Shown one piece after another: positions 1 to 10,198 of a DNA stretch of 64,000 nucleotides. Source of the DNA: Diphasiastrum complanatum (taxonomy: Eukaryota > Streptophyta > Lycopodiopsida > Lycopodiales > Lycopodiaceae); assembly GCA_029204225.1 (NCBI GenBank), contig CM055102.1:34280585-34344584 (forward strand), in the 5' to 3' direction. The position numbers and the translations under genes were made by a program. Within the stretch, counting starts at the first letter, position 1, and each line of letters starts with the position of its first letter. The notes beneath the pieces were generated by a model. It worked only from the letters and a program-made list of their open reading frames with translations, did no database searches and had not been told where the DNA came from.

Positions 1-331
1 TGCAAAACTCTGCAAAGCGTTTGGAGACGTATTCTCCTCCTCTGTCCGTTCTCAGCTGCTTCACCTTCTTGTCAGTCCATTTCTCAGCCCAATTCACAAA
101 CTCTGTGAATTTGTCCAAGGCCTCTGACTTGTTGTGGATAAAGTACATGGCTGCAAACTTGCTGAAGTCGTCAGTAAAAGTGATGTAGTACTTTGAACCT
201 CCCAGGGAGACCACATCAAACGGTCCACAGATGTCAGAGTGTACCAGTTCCAGGAGGTTCTTTCGTTCTCAAAGAGTCCTTGGTGAATGGTATACCTGAC
301 ATCTTGCCTTTGTTACAGGCATCGCAGGAGT
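1..331 (-). pseudogene. Copia integrase core fragment (element E)
   Basis: The minus strand encodes a partial copia integrase catalytic core: a YYITFTDDFS-like segment, then a segment rich in K and E ending in RTDRGGEY. These carry two of the three catalytic acidic residues seen in the family. The frame differs from that of the upstream protease, so a frameshift lies near 270-330. The window edge cuts the fragment before the third acidic residue. Confidence 0.75.
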
Positions 332-1087
332 TCAAGCATGCTGCATCTTTGATATTGACTCCACTCCGGCTAGCGTTGTAAAGAGCAACTGTATTATGTG
401 ATACAGTCTCCTGTGCCATATAATATCCATCGATTCGTTGATCTGGTGAGCTTGCTCTGCAGGTACTCGGATCCTGAGGTGATACAGGAACCCCTTTCGC
501 TTTCCTGTGGTGACAAGCTGAGTGGTTGCGGATTCAACCACTTCGCAGGTATCGCCTTCAAGGGTGATTGCTAATCCTGCATCTACCATCTTAGCAACAG
601 ATAGTAGGTTCTTCTGAAGAGTGGGCACGTATAGAGTGTCATCGAGCCTTCTGTCTCTTCCTTTGCTGCTTAACCACAACGCTCCAGTTCCGCTGACTTT
701 GTGTCTGGAACCATCTCCCAAGATTATATATCTGGAAGATTTTGATTCTTGATAATCAGTGATCATGTGTCTTGTTGTCACAAAGTGTGACGTTGCACCT
801 GAATCAAGAATTATTTCTTGTGTATCTGAAGTTGATGTCGCACAGACATCAGTACACAAGTAAGCTGTTGGGTTCTTGCCGTTGTTGGCTCTGTCTTCGG
901 CCATCTTGGAGGACTCGGGTTCCGCCACGTAGAATGAACTATTGTCGCTCTCCTGTTTGCTCTGAGCTTTCTTGTTTTTGGGATTTTGGTAGCAGTCAAC
1001 AGCTGCATGACCTTTCTTGTAATAGTGGATACACTCTATCTTTGGATTGAGCCAGCACCTTTCAACAGTGTGGCTTCTCGTGTGCAT
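332..1087 (-). pseudogene. Copia gag zinc knuckle, protease and pre-integrase region (element E)
   Basis: About 251 codons are open. Near the N-terminus is a degenerate zinc knuckle (CIHYYKKGHAAVDC) whose second cysteine is tyrosine. An acidic stretch follows, then the aspartic protease active site (LDSGATSHF) and a YVPTLQKNLLSVAKM segment typical of the copia protease C-terminus. A pre-integrase HRRLYH motif ends the frame. In an intact element this polyprotein part processes Gag-Pol. The altered cysteine and flanking frame breaks indicate a dead copy. Confidence 0.85.
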
Positions 1088-1170
1088 CTCGTGCAGGTCT
1101 TCTTCTCACCATTCTGCTGTCTCGGTTTATTTCTGCTCTTCCATTTGCCTTCTTTGGCTCCCTCTGACTG

Positions 1171-1784
1171 CTACTTTCGATCTTGTTTTTGGTCTGACTC
1201 CGTCTTAGGCTTGAAATTCTTCTTTTGCTTCTCTCTGTTGCTGTAGAGAGCTTGATCAGAGCTATCCTTGTCATCAAGGTGTTCACGGGCTTCCACCTCT
1301 TCTCTGATCTCGATTACAGCCTTCTCAAGGGTCATCTGTGGATCTTTAGCAAACAATGTCCCGGAGTTGTGTAGTGAAAGGAACAGGTCCTTCATTCTTC
1401 TGATGAAGGAGGTGAGGTCTTTAACATCCTATCTCAGATTGGTCAGCTAATCTTCAAGAAGCATAATTTGGCTTAGTGACTTCGTTTGAAATCTGGTCAG
1501 CAAAGTATCCCACATTTCTCTAGCATTGGAGAGTGTGGCTAGATCAAGCGTCAAGCTGTCTTCGATGGAGAAAGATAGAAAGGCTACTGCCTTGTCGTTT
1601 CTTTCTCTCCATTCCCGTAGCTCTTTGCCAGTGTTTGTGGGCATCTATTATGTGCCATCGACCCAGGGCCATAGACCTTCTCCTTTCAGTATGAGAGTAG
1701 TCTTCACCTCCACGCTAGGAAGTTTGATCCTGAGGAGTCAAGGATCGTGCAGATCTTTGATTGAATGTTGTTAATGGATGCCAT
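1171..1784 (-). pseudogene. Copia gag (capsid) fragment, element E
   Basis: The minus strand reads from an ATG at 1784-1782 (MASINNIQSK...). It passes through a copia gag segment with LREWRERNDKAVAFLSFSIE and MWDTLLTRFQTKS, then a charged linker before the zinc knuckle. These match the UBN2-type Gag of plant copia elements. At least two in-frame stops and a frame change between 1395 and 1450 show it is not functional. The start is chosen because it directly follows the primer-binding region. Confidence 0.75.
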
Positions 1785-1826
1785 GGCCTGAAGGAATCAG
1801 GCAGGGCTCTGATAGAGGTGAAGGAT

Positions 1827-1839
1827 GGCTCTGATGCCA
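1827..1839 (-). other. tRNA-iMet primer-binding site, element E
   Basis: The minus strand reads TGGCATCAGAGCC, one mismatch from the common plant copia primer site complementary to the 3' end of initiator Met tRNA. It lies just upstream of the gag start. A second partial copy (ctgatacca) lies at 1862-1870, next to a TG at 1872, so the exact LTR edge is uncertain. Confidence 0.6.
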
Positions 1840-1871
1840 CTATTCCGGAATCAACCGCCCCCTGATACCAC

Positions 1872-2445
1872 TGATGGGAAGTTGGGATCTCGGGTTGAAC
1901 CGGAGATGAAGGCCGGATAGAGCCGACTTGGCAGCCGTAGCTACTGCTATTGACTACGGTCTAATTTTCTTCCAAGCCCCAGATCGCCTCTGACGATCTG
2001 GGGTAAAATTAAACTTGTAAACAATAGATAATGTTGAGTAGAACAACAACGAGAAGTTATCTACTACTAGCATGCATTCCAATATTGCAGATCATACACA
2101 TTACAGAACAGAGCATTGCGGAAATTGCTTCTATTGTCAGAACTGAATTTACAATATTTTCTTCAGCATTGTCTGTTTCCCAGATCAGCACGTTGGCGTA
2201 AGAGAAACGTTCTCTCTCATGAGTAATATGACTAGCTACTGCTAATTTGTAAACTCACTCTGGAGCTATCTCAAACTTTTACAGTTCTGTCTGTTCTGTA
2301 TCCGTGATCTCTATCCTCTTTCTCTTGATCTTTGTATCCTTCGTTGATCCTTTATGTGATCAATCCAGGGAACTAATTAAGTTAAAGCTCTAATCGAAAG
2401 AAATGCATTAGGCTTAATCAAAACTGATTCTAGTTTCCTGTCATT
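1872..2445 (-). repeat. Probable 5' LTR of element E
   Basis: This is the non-coding segment outside the primer site. It starts with TG at 1872 (the U5 end in minus orientation), and a plausible CA lies at about 2444. The second LTR is outside the window, so the outer limit is a guess and no target duplication could be tested. Confidence 0.4.
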
Positions 2446-2499
2446 GTCCTCCTCCGTGCATCAGCCGCTTTCTGCCCGTTACTTCACGCTGCAGACCTT

Positions 2500-2790
2500 C
2501 GCATTTTGCTAAAAAACGCCTTCGCGATTTTAAGGGCAGTGTCGCATTTTTAAGAGGAGTGTCGCATTTTCAAGGGCACCTTCGCATTTTTCCGGAAGGC
2601 ATTTGGAGACGATGTCGCTTTTCCGAAGAGCTAAAAACCTGACAGTGTCACTTTTTCCCGAAGGGCAAAAAACCCGACAGTGTCGCTTTTTCCGAAGGTC
2701 GAAAAACGCGACAGTAGGCCAGAAAACATTTCTAAGGCATTTATAAGATAGTGTCGCATTTTCCCAAAATGCGAAAAATGTGACAATGTC
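2500..2790. repeat. Cluster of degenerate TGTCGC(A)TTTT repeats and palindromes
   Basis: About ten variants of the words GTGTCGCATTTT, TTCGCATTTT and CGAAAAACGCGACA occur in roughly 290 bp, spaced irregularly by 25-45 bp and in both orientations. One pair forms a perfect 9-bp hairpin: TCGCATTTT at 2754-2762 and AAAATGCGA at 2766-2774, with a CCC loop. The pattern resembles the subterminal repeats of DNA transposons, but no terminal repeats or target duplication were found here. Confidence 0.6.
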
Positions 2791-2959
2791 GGGACAGTTG
2801 ACGAGAATTATTTTCTAAGTGTTTTTGACTTAGTGATGTATTTTCCTCATGACCAAAAATTGCAAACTGTGCAACGAAACAGTTCAAAAATGCCGACTGT
2901 GCGAAACATGGTTCAAAATGCAACAGTCAGGAAAGACTAAGAAAAATGCTAAGGCTTTG

Positions 2960-4030
2960 TAAGATAGAAACTCTTAGTTTCTTCAGGAAGGACCCGAAGA
3001 GGGTTTGTCCTTAGATTCGGGCTTCTGCTACTCTTTGCGGGTTCCTGTGTGCGTGTCGTTGAAAATTCGAGCGAAACACACGACATCCTCAAGGGATTGT
3101 GGCTGATTTCGGCGGACCTCCAACTAATACTCTTTGGGCAAGCCGAAAATATAATGAAACCTAAGGAGAACTCCATCAATGCGGTTAACAAACCACAAAG
3201 CAGCTTCTTGGAAGTCTTGCAAATAGACATCCAAGGGTTTCGTCCCCATTTGCAACGTAGCAAATCGACGATAATATTCAAAATCGTCGAGGACTGGCAT
3301 AATGGTGGTTTTAAAGGCTACCTGGAAATCATCCCAAGCAGATTGGACTATTGCATGCTCCTTAAGATCCTGCCACCATGAGTATGCTTTTCCTCACAAA
3401 AACATAATGGCAGTGGCAATCCGGGAGCTGTCTGGCAGATCATGCATGGAAAAATGAGATGTCCACCGATCAAGCCAAGCCAAGACCACGTCCTAGTGTC
3501 TGTCCTTTTACTCCCAAGTCCCAACAACAAGCAAATGCTGCCTCAACCAGTTACTCGATCCAGCATGAAGAGGAAGACGAAGCTGCATTTTTGACCAAAG
3601 TCGAAGAACAACAGGATATTGATTCCTAGTATTTGGACTCCGGTGCAATACAGAACATGACTCACCATCGAGACTGGTTCCATGACTACAAGTCATACAC
3701 CCATTCTAGAGTTGTGCAACTTGGAGACAACTCAACTCATTCCATTGAGGGTGAAGGAACAGTCAGGATCGAATTCTAGAAAGGTGATGTAATGTTTTTG
3801 TCCACTGTTCTTCACATTCCAAATTTGGTACCTGCTCATGTCAACAATCTGTTCTTGCAACAGATTTATGACATGCGTCATTTGCTCCATGTCAGTCCTC
3901 GAGGGACTTGGAGCTTGGGTAACATCCATGGGGGTGTCCATGGCAACAGCAAAATGTAGGGAAAAGCTAGAGGAAAAACGAGCAGCAGCGGTGTCCAGAC
4001 CGTTATAAACTGACAACTATAGCACAAAAG
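2960..4030 (-). pseudogene. Ty3/gypsy gag remnant G1, split by a copia fragment
   Basis: The minus strand encodes a gypsy capsid in two parts. The N-terminal part starts near 3941 and includes a leucine-rich INLLQEQIVDM helix (to about 3835). The central part (about 3530-2970) includes WLDRWTSHFSMHD, WWQD and FHYIFGLPKE. The same order and motifs occur in the gag of the gypsy element at 6774-7337. Roughly 30 residues between the parts are replaced by foreign sequence on the other strand. A TGA interrupts the frame before GKAYSWWQD. Confidence 0.8.
3520..3830 (+). pseudogene. Copia protease scrap inside gypsy gag G1
   Basis: The plus strand reads a copia protease: a glutamine- and glutamate-rich linker, then YLDSGAIQNMTHHRDWF, a VQLGDNSTHSIEGEGTV segment and VLHIPNLV. 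The catalytic D-S-G is intact, but stop codons lie directly before YLDSG and after RIEF. It sits on the opposite strand inside the G1 gag reading frame. No LTRs or target duplication accompany it, so it entered by filler-DNA repair or is what remains of a larger insertion. Confidence 0.75.
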
Positions 4031-5063
4031 GCCAAGAAAATAAGCTAACTTGAGCTTATGGAGCACTCAAATCTACTTGGAAAAATGGGATGAAGGAATG
4101 TGAACGTACTCTCCTAAGCTTTTCCCCTTCCTCCATGCAAAAAAGACAAGTGGGGCCCAAGAAAGGCCCATGTGTCCCTTCTAGTTCTTTCCTACCATGT
4201 GGGATCACCAAAGGGTGCCACATGGCCCATGGACTCCAATGGGATATTAAACTTACTTAAGATTTCTCTCCCTCCTCCCTTCCCCTACGTACGTCAATTC
4301 CTCTCCAAGGCTTTGGAGATACAAAGTTCTAAAAGAATTTGCAAACTTATTAACAAAGCTTTTCTTGATGCTAAGAAGGATGATAACAGGGCCATGGGGA
4401 GGCGCGCTTCTCCCCTCCCCTGTCTAATCATAAAAAAGTACAAATTCAGAGGAGGTTATAACCCCTCCCCCCTCCCCTTTCAAGAAAGCCTCATGGGGAG
4501 AGGGACGTACACCCATTCCTCCCCCATACCAAAACAGCTCACTGCAGCAGCGCGCAGTACTGCAGCACTGTAATAAAAAAAATCCGGAGGGCCCCCCCCC
4601 CCAATTAAAAAAACCAAGGAGTACTGCAAGTCCAGAATCGTACCTACAGGTCTTTTCACTGAGACCCTGCAACTCTGGTGCAGGCACCAGTCGCGCAGCT
4701 GGCACCCGCGCAGAAGTCATTTTTTTTTATATAAATGATGCGAATAAGGGAATAAGTGTTATTCAAACTTGTAAAAAGTTTTAACCCCCACCTCCAACCT
4801 TTCTTTTAAAAAATAGAATTAAAAGAAACACAACCTTAAACTCTAAGTTGATAAAAAAAAACAGATGTTTACGTCTTTTCAATCCTATAACCAGAAAAAG
4901 GTTTTAAAGCAAAGAGATAAACAACAAAGACAACCAGTTTATAAAACTAGTTCTAAACCCCAAAAGAAGCTCCATCAAAGGTTTAAGAAAACCAAACAGC
5001 CACATTCGAATACCAAACCGCAAAAGCGATAGAGGGAACGTGTGCACCTCATAAAGGAAATCG
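4031..5063. other. Non-coding stretch, probably leader of gypsy G1
   Basis: No protein of known type is visible. The stretch lies between the G1 gag start and a primer-binding site at 5064-5078. Its length is similar to that of the leader in the complete gypsy element nearby. It holds C-rich runs near 4401-4570, a poly-C/poly-A patch at 4585-4610 and an AT-rich part after 4720. Confidence 0.5.
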
Positions 5064-5107
5064 GCTACTCTGATACCAAATGTTACAACTCCCTTAGATC
5101 TTCGACT
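5064..5107 (-). other. Primer-binding site and truncated LTR end (G1)
   Basis: The minus strand reads an LTR terminus ending ..GTTGTAACA, two bases, then TGGTATCAGAGTAGC, a good match to the initiator-Met tRNA primer site. Only about 25 bp of the LTR remain before copia A integrase sequence begins. I infer it belongs to gypsy remnant G1 because gag follows about 1.1 kb downstream on the same strand. Confidence 0.6.
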
Positions 5108-5355
5108 GCCTTGAAGGTTATCTATCGCACACCCACCCCAAAACATATTTGGAAGACTCTTACTCTTGAGCATACTCCGCGCAGTTTCCACTTCCGCAAC
5201 TCCATTTTGTTGAGGCGCGTCCATGTTTGCACATTTTCTCTTTATACCATGATCCTTGCAAAACACCTGCAATTTCATAGAAATATACTCTCCCCCTTTG
5301 TTCGAGCGGAGGATCTTGATTTGTCTATCTGTTTGGCGCTTGTCTAAGACACAGC
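5108..5355 (-). pseudogene. Copia integrase C-terminal part of copia A
   Basis: The minus strand encodes the end of a copia integrase core: FCKDHGIKRK, MDAPQQNGVAEVETARSML and LPNMFW. The usual PQQNGVAERKNR motif with its catalytic glutamate is recognisable but altered (AEVETA). It is cut on the right by the gypsy insertion at 5356 and resumes at 10199. The left end is truncated against the LTR end of G1. Confidence 0.75.
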
Positions 5356-5802
5356 TGTTAGGGACCCAACTCCCTTAGGTCCCAAACCCAAACTTGAGAC
5401 TGGACAATGACTGGGCCTGTTGACTTGACCGGTGACTCGTGAACCTACATGGTTGCCACGTGTCACGATCTAGGTGTGCACATGGCTTGGAGTCTCTCTC
5501 CTTGGAGGTATACAAGGGGAGGAGGACTCATTTGCCATCCATTCTGTCTACCTAGGAGGAGGTGGATGGAGAGCGTGTGCACGGCCAGGATATTTGCTAG
5601 CGTGAGGCAGGAGATGGCTGAGAGCCTAGGCGGTGGTATGGGACGCCGTCTGGGAGGGAGGTCGGATCCAGCTTGATACGGTCACAGGCCAGGGCACGGT
5701 GGGTGGACCCGGATTAGGTCCTATGGCGGGGTGGAACGTGAATCGTTCGGTCTCTTGTGGTTAACCGGCACCTGGAGGTTTGCAGTAAGTAGGATTGCAA
5801 CA
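5356..5802 (+). repeat. 5' LTR of the gypsy chromovirus
   Basis: It starts TGTTAGGGACCC and ends GGATTGCAACA. It is 447 bp long and matches the 3' LTR closely, apart from scattered substitutions and about 23 extra bases near 5706-5728 that are absent from the 3' copy. The intact TG..CA ends and the adjoining target duplication fix the boundaries. Confidence 0.93.
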
Positions 5803-5804
5803 TA

Positions 5805-5817
5805 TGGTATCGGAGCC
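5805..5817 (+). other. tRNA-iMet primer-binding site of the chromovirus
   Basis: TGGTATCGGAGCC lies two bases after the 5' LTR end. It differs from the standard TGGTATCAGAGCC at one position (A to G). Confidence 0.85.
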
Positions 5818-6701
5818 ACTGCATGCTGAAAGCAGGTGTGTTGATCCGTAGTAGATTTCTTGTAAGTCTCAGTGCTTTTGACGGAATTCAAAACGGGCTT
5901 AAATCATGTTTTTTAGGCACTTTTGTATGTTGTCCTTCTTTGCTGTTTTTGGGTTTTTTTTTCGAAAAACAAAGACAGTAGGGGCCCCAGTACACTGCCA
6001 CGTGGCACTGTCCAGACCTGGACAGGTGGCAGTCCTTCTCAACTTGTAATTCCGCTCAGGTTTGAGACAATGGACGGTGTCAGGGGGTCCCTCCCAGCAC
6101 AATAAATATGGTTGCTCGCTGTCTGAGCAGCGATGGAGTAATAGAACAAAAAAAACTTGTTTACACCCAGCCACGTGGCACTGTCCGGGCCAGGACAGGT
6201 GGCACATTCTGGCGGAATGCTGTTCCGCTCAGGGTGAAAGGTGCGGATCTCTGTTTCGCAGGTTAGAGAAGCTAAAAACAGTAGTTTTAGCTAGGACCCG
6301 TTGGAAAACAGTGATGAAGGCCTATTTTTTGGGTCTGTCCGCTCTAGAAAGGGAAACTTAGCTAGCGATGAGGCTACAGGGGGGTCTGGCTGCCTACTAG
6401 CCAGGATTCTGGTGGGTGGCCGCGTGCTACTATGGAGCCAAGGTGGCAAAGTATGGCCACTTGGCAGATGGTGGGTAAGCATGGAGTGAGAGGTACACCT
6501 CTCCTATGCTTATTCTCATGGGTTGTAGAGGTGGAGGTGGTGGTGCATCTCTCTCTTTGTAGTCTTCAAATCCTTTTGGCAGCCATGGACAATACCATTT
6601 GGAAAAGGAAGAACCAACAGATCTGAGATTGTATCTGCCTACCTTGAGCTGTTTTTGATCTTATATCTTCTTTCTTAATTCACCTCTTTACTCTTGTAAG
6701 A

Positions 6702-7337
6702 TGGATCCTAAGCCTATGTCCCCTCCCTGTTCCTGAGGCTACAGTATCTGCCTCTGTTTTAGACCCTGATGCTTTGATGCTAGCTATTAACAATCTACAG
6801 CAACGGATTGTAGATATGCAAGCTAAGCACAGTCGGGATCAGCAGGATCTCAAGGAATTGACGCAGCTAAGGCAATTGGTGCATCAACCCTTGTTTTGTC
6901 CTGAAGATTTTGTTGGGAAAAAGAAGGATAGAACCCCGGAGGCAGTTTTGCAATGGCTGGATCGATGGGATTCGCACTTTTCCATGCACGATTCACCCGA
7001 GGACAACATGATCAATCTAGCCGTCATATACCTGCGAGGTAAAGCATTTACCTGGTGGCAAGATATAAGGGGTAAGCTTGAAGTTCCTAGGTATTGGGAG
7101 GATTTTTGTAAGGCCTTTAAGGCGGCCTTCCTTCCTATTCTTGATGATTTTGAATTTTACCGTCAGTATGCAACAATCCATATGGGGAACCGGCCCCTGG
7201 ATCAATATTTACAAGAATTTCAAGAGGTCTATTCTCGTTTTGCAACTAGAATAGATCCCTTGTTAGTAAAGTTGCATTTTATACTGGGGTTAGTTACCAA
7301 GAGACTACCAGCTAGAGGTCAAGATGAGTACTACTGA
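6702..7337 (+). pseudogene. Gypsy gag (capsid)
   Basis: The likely original start is ATG at 6702 (MDPKPMSPP), separated by one frame break from the long open stretch at 6774-7337. That stretch has an N-terminal coiled helix (INNLQQRIVDMQAK), then WLDRWDSHFSMHD, FTWWQDIRGKLEVPRYW, FYRQYATIHMGNRPLDQYL and FILGL, typical of Retrotrans_gag. The C-terminal zinc knuckle is missing. The frame runs into stops near 7335, and RT sequence begins soon after. Confidence 0.88.
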
Positions 7338-7985
7338 AGAGGATGAGGTTTATAAGCAACTGCAAAATTACCTTAAGATGGGCCATGTTAGGCCTAGTAA
7401 ATCTCCCTAAGGGGCACCTGTGCTCCTTTGGACTTTAAAAAGTTGAATAAATTAACGATTAAAAAACGTTATCCCTTGTCGCGAATGGATGAGTTGGTTG
7501 ATCGATTGCATGGTGCAAAGTACTTCACCAAAATCGATTTGAGATCAGGGTATCATCAGATTCGCATAAAAACTGAGGATGTTGAAAAACCCGGGTTCAG
7601 AACTAGGTACGGCCATTATGAGTTTCTTGCTCCAGCGACTTTCCAGCGGATCATGAACGATCTTCTTCGTCCATATCTGAGAAAGTTCGTAATAGTCTAC
7701 CTGGATGATATTCTCATCTATAGTAAGACCTTGGAGGAGCATGAGGAGCATCTCAGGACTGTCTTAAAGTTACTTAGACAAGAGAAGCTTTTTGCCAAGG
7801 AATCCAAATGTGTGTTCTCCCAGAAAAGGTTGTTATACCTTGGTCACATTATTTCGGACCATGGGTTGGAAATTGACCCAAATAAAGTCCGACAGGTACG
7901 TGAATGGCCTATCCCTAAAACCATCCGAGAGGTTAAGTCCTTTTTGGGCTTTACGAAATTTTTTCATAGATTCATCTTTAACCTA
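7325..7985 (+). pseudogene. Gypsy reverse transcriptase
   Basis: RT begins with EVYKQLQNYLKMGHVRPSKS, followed by a stop where the family has an aromatic residue, then GAPVL. A deletion of about 15 codons precedes DFKKLNKLTI. The fingers (KRYPLSRMDELVDRL, FTKIDLRSGYHQIR) and the catalytic YLDDILIYS are intact. The family's MPFGLTN segment is lost before APATFQRIMN. The open part is 7428-7988. Protease is absent, so the copy cannot mature its own polyprotein. Confidence 0.9.
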
Positions 7986-8469
7986 TGACAAGGAACTTTT
8001 TGCTGTTATTCATGCCCTGGAAGTTTTAAGACATTATTTGTATGGCTCCCAATTTACTATAATTACTGACCATCAAGCGTTAAAGTATATTAACGATGCG
8101 GTCGACCTTAGGGGTCATAAGGCCAGATGGTCAGAGATGCTCCAAGAATTTCATTATGACATTGAGTACCGGAAGGGTAGTTCTAATAGTGTCGCGGATG
8201 CCTTAAGCCGGATTGGAGAGGTTAATCAGTTAAGCTTTTCTGAGATCCAATCTGAGTTGTATCTGTCCTTAAGAGATTTGTGTAAGACCGATAGGTACTT
8301 CGGTCGTATTTGGCTAGACGTCCTGGCAGGTTCTTCTAGATCTAGTGATGAGCTTGGAATGCAGGATTCCAAGATTTCTCCTCAGGACAAGATACAAAGA
8401 GACTATTCCATTAGGAATGGGTTACTTCTCCGGATGGAAAAGTTTGTGTGCCAGAAAATGATGATATAA
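7975..8469 (+). pseudogene. Gypsy RNase H and linker
   Basis: A frame change and deletion join the end of RT to the RNase H tail. SLTYDKELFAVIHALEVLRH, FTIITDHQALKYI and SNSVADALSRI carry acidic residues of the active site. The region continues into a linker of about 80 residues before integrase. The N-terminal third of RNase H is missing. Confidence 0.85.
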
Positions 8470-9368
8470 GGGCCCAAATCCTGCATGAATGTCATGACAG
8501 CCCGTGTGCAGGGCACTCTGGCGCTCAAAGGACACTTGACTTAGTAATAAGGAACTTTTACTGGCCAAATTTAAAAAGTCAAGTGGAGGCATATGTTCGC
8601 AAGTGTGCGCAATGCCAAGTTAACAAAGCTGAAAGACTTAAGGCAGCTGGTTTGTTAATGCCCTTGGAAATTCCCGAAAGAAAGTGGAAAAGCATTTCCA
8701 TGGACTTTGTGGTTGGGCTACCTCGGACGGGAAAGCAAAATGATGCCATTTGGGTAATAGTTGACAGGTTAACTAAAATGGCACAGTTCATACCAACCAA
8801 GCAAACTGTCAGAGCTTCTGAACTTGCTTAGCTTTTCGTGGACAAGTTGTTCAGGTTGTTTGGTTTGCCGAATGACATTGTTAGTGATCAAGATCCAAAG
8901 TTCACCGACAAATTCTGGCAAGCGGTCTTTGAGAAATTAGAGACCACTTTAAGTTTGGGGTCATCAGATCATCCTGAATCGGATGGTCAAACAGAGAGGA
9001 CAAACCAGTCTATGGAAGATATGCTTCGGGCATATGTTTCCAAAAGACAATCGAATTGGTAGAGGTACCTTCCAATGACTAAGTTTGCGTATAACAACGC
9101 AAAGCACTCAGCGACGGGTTTTAGTCCATTTTCTCTTATGTATGGTTTCCAGCCTAGGGCTCCCATTTCAGTGGGCCTTAAAGGCCTCAAGGTTAAGGCA
9201 GCAGTAGACTTCCTGCATGATATGCAAGAAATGTTGCTTGTTGCTCGCGAAAACCTAAAAACGGCTCAGGATAGAGCCCAGTTTTACGCTAATCAAAAGC
9301 GACATCCTAGGGTCTACGAGGAGGGGGTTGGGTATATCTTAGAATTCCAAAAGATTCTAAGGTACTAA
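8448..9368 (+). pseudogene. Gypsy integrase
   Basis: The H-H-C-C zinc domain (HECHDSPCAGHSGAQRTLD ... CAQCQ) is followed by the core with MDFVVGLP, SDQDPKF and the glutamate in SDGQTERTNQ, so the D-D-E triad can be read. Two in-frame stops (after VRASELA at 8829, and TAG in place of the W codon at 9060) and one frame change divide it into several open pieces (8448-8831, 8838-9062, 9075-9368). It follows RNase H directly, as in all gypsy elements. Confidence 0.9.
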
Positions 9369-9369
9369 G

Positions 9370-9720
9370 GACTGGGAAATGTCCTAAGTTATCACCTCGT
9401 TACGCAGGGCCATTCCGTATAGTAAAGAAACTCCATCGAAATGTGTATCAACTGGAACTTCCTCAAGGTGTTAAGGTACATCCAGTTTTTCACATTAGTC
9501 GTTTAAAGGAACGTCTTGGTGGAAAGGATGACTTGATGCCTCAGGAGGACTTAGTTCAGCTGGAGGACATATCATCCTTTGTACCTACTGAACCACAGGC
9601 CATTGTTGATGTACGTCAACGTGGGCTCAGGAACCGGCAGGTAACTGAGTACTTGGTTCGTTGAAAAGGAAGTTCCAATGACGATGATACTTGGGAGAAG
9701 AAACATGACCTTAAACTGAG
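9370..9720 (+). pseudogene. Integrase tail with chromodomain
   Basis: MYQLELPQGVKVHPVFHISRL is the GPY/F-type tail of chromovirus integrase. It is followed by IVDVRQRGLRNRQVTEYLVR, a stop where chromodomains have W, and then KGSSNDDDTWE. That is a recognisable chromodomain with an aromatic cage residue mutated to TGA. Chromodomains are thought to guide integration to particular chromatin marks. Confidence 0.85.
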
Positions 9721-9757
9721 ATTCCCTGGATTCCTTCCCTAGATAAGGAATTTTCTA

Positions 9758-9769
9758 AGGAAGAGGGAA
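9758..9769 (+). other. Polypurine tract of the gypsy element
   Basis: A purine run (AAGGAAGAGGGA) immediately precedes the TG of the 3' LTR, where plus-strand DNA synthesis would be primed. Confidence 0.75.
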
Positions 9770-10193
9770 TGTTAGGGACCCAACTCCCTTGGGTCCCAAA
9801 CCCAAACTTGAGACTGGACGATGATTGGGCCTGTTGACTTGACCGGTGACTCGTGAACCTACATGGTTGCCACGTGTCATGCTCTAGGTGTGCACATGGC
9901 TTGGAGTCTCTCTCCTTGGAGGTATACAAGGGGAGGAGGACTCATTTGCCATCCATTCTGTCAACCTAGGAGGAGGTGGATGGAGAGCGTGTGCACGGCC
10001 AGGATGTTTGCTAGCGTGAGGGAGGAGACGGCTGAGAGCCTAGGCGGTGGTATGGGACGCCGTCTGGGAGGGAGGTCGGATCCAGCTTGATATGGTCACA
10101 GGCCAGGGCACGGTGGGTGGGGTGGAACGTGAATCGTTCGGTCTCTTGTGGTTAACCGGCACCTGGAGGTTTGCAGTAAGTAGGATTGTAACA
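9770..10193 (+). repeat. 3' LTR of the gypsy chromovirus
   Basis: It is 424 bp, starts TGTTAGGGACCC and ends GGATTGTAACA. It is followed by the target duplication acagc. It lacks the 23-bp segment present in the 5' LTR. Confidence 0.93.
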
Positions 10194-10198
10194 ACAGC

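Larger units (their letters stand above)
1..2445 (-). mobile_element. Ty1/copia remnant, element E (runs off left edge)
   Basis: This is a copia-type retrotransposon read on the minus strand: LTR, primer site, gag, protease and the start of integrase, in that order from right to left. The gag-protease-integrase order and the protease motif DSGATSH identify the superfamily. Reading frames are interrupted by stops and shifts. The element continues beyond position 1, so the RT and RNase H parts are not visible. It lies in what is inferred to be intron 8 of the RRM gene. Confidence 0.85.
5356..10193 (+). mobile_element. Ty3/gypsy chromovirus, near full length
   Basis: The element has two LTRs, a tRNA-iMet primer site, gag, RT, RNase H, integrase, a C-terminal chromodomain and a polypurine tract. 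It is flanked by a perfect 5-bp target duplication, acagc (5351-5355 and 10194-10198). RNase H before integrase and the chromodomain place it among chromoviruses. All frames carry stops or small deletions, and the gag-RT junction lacks the zinc knuckle and protease. It inserted into the integrase region of copia A and is therefore younger than that element. Confidence 0.95.

Noticed and set aside
4172-4573. 133-codon plus-strand ORF
   Set aside because: Biased C-rich composition, no recognisable domain, and position in a probable retroelement leader.
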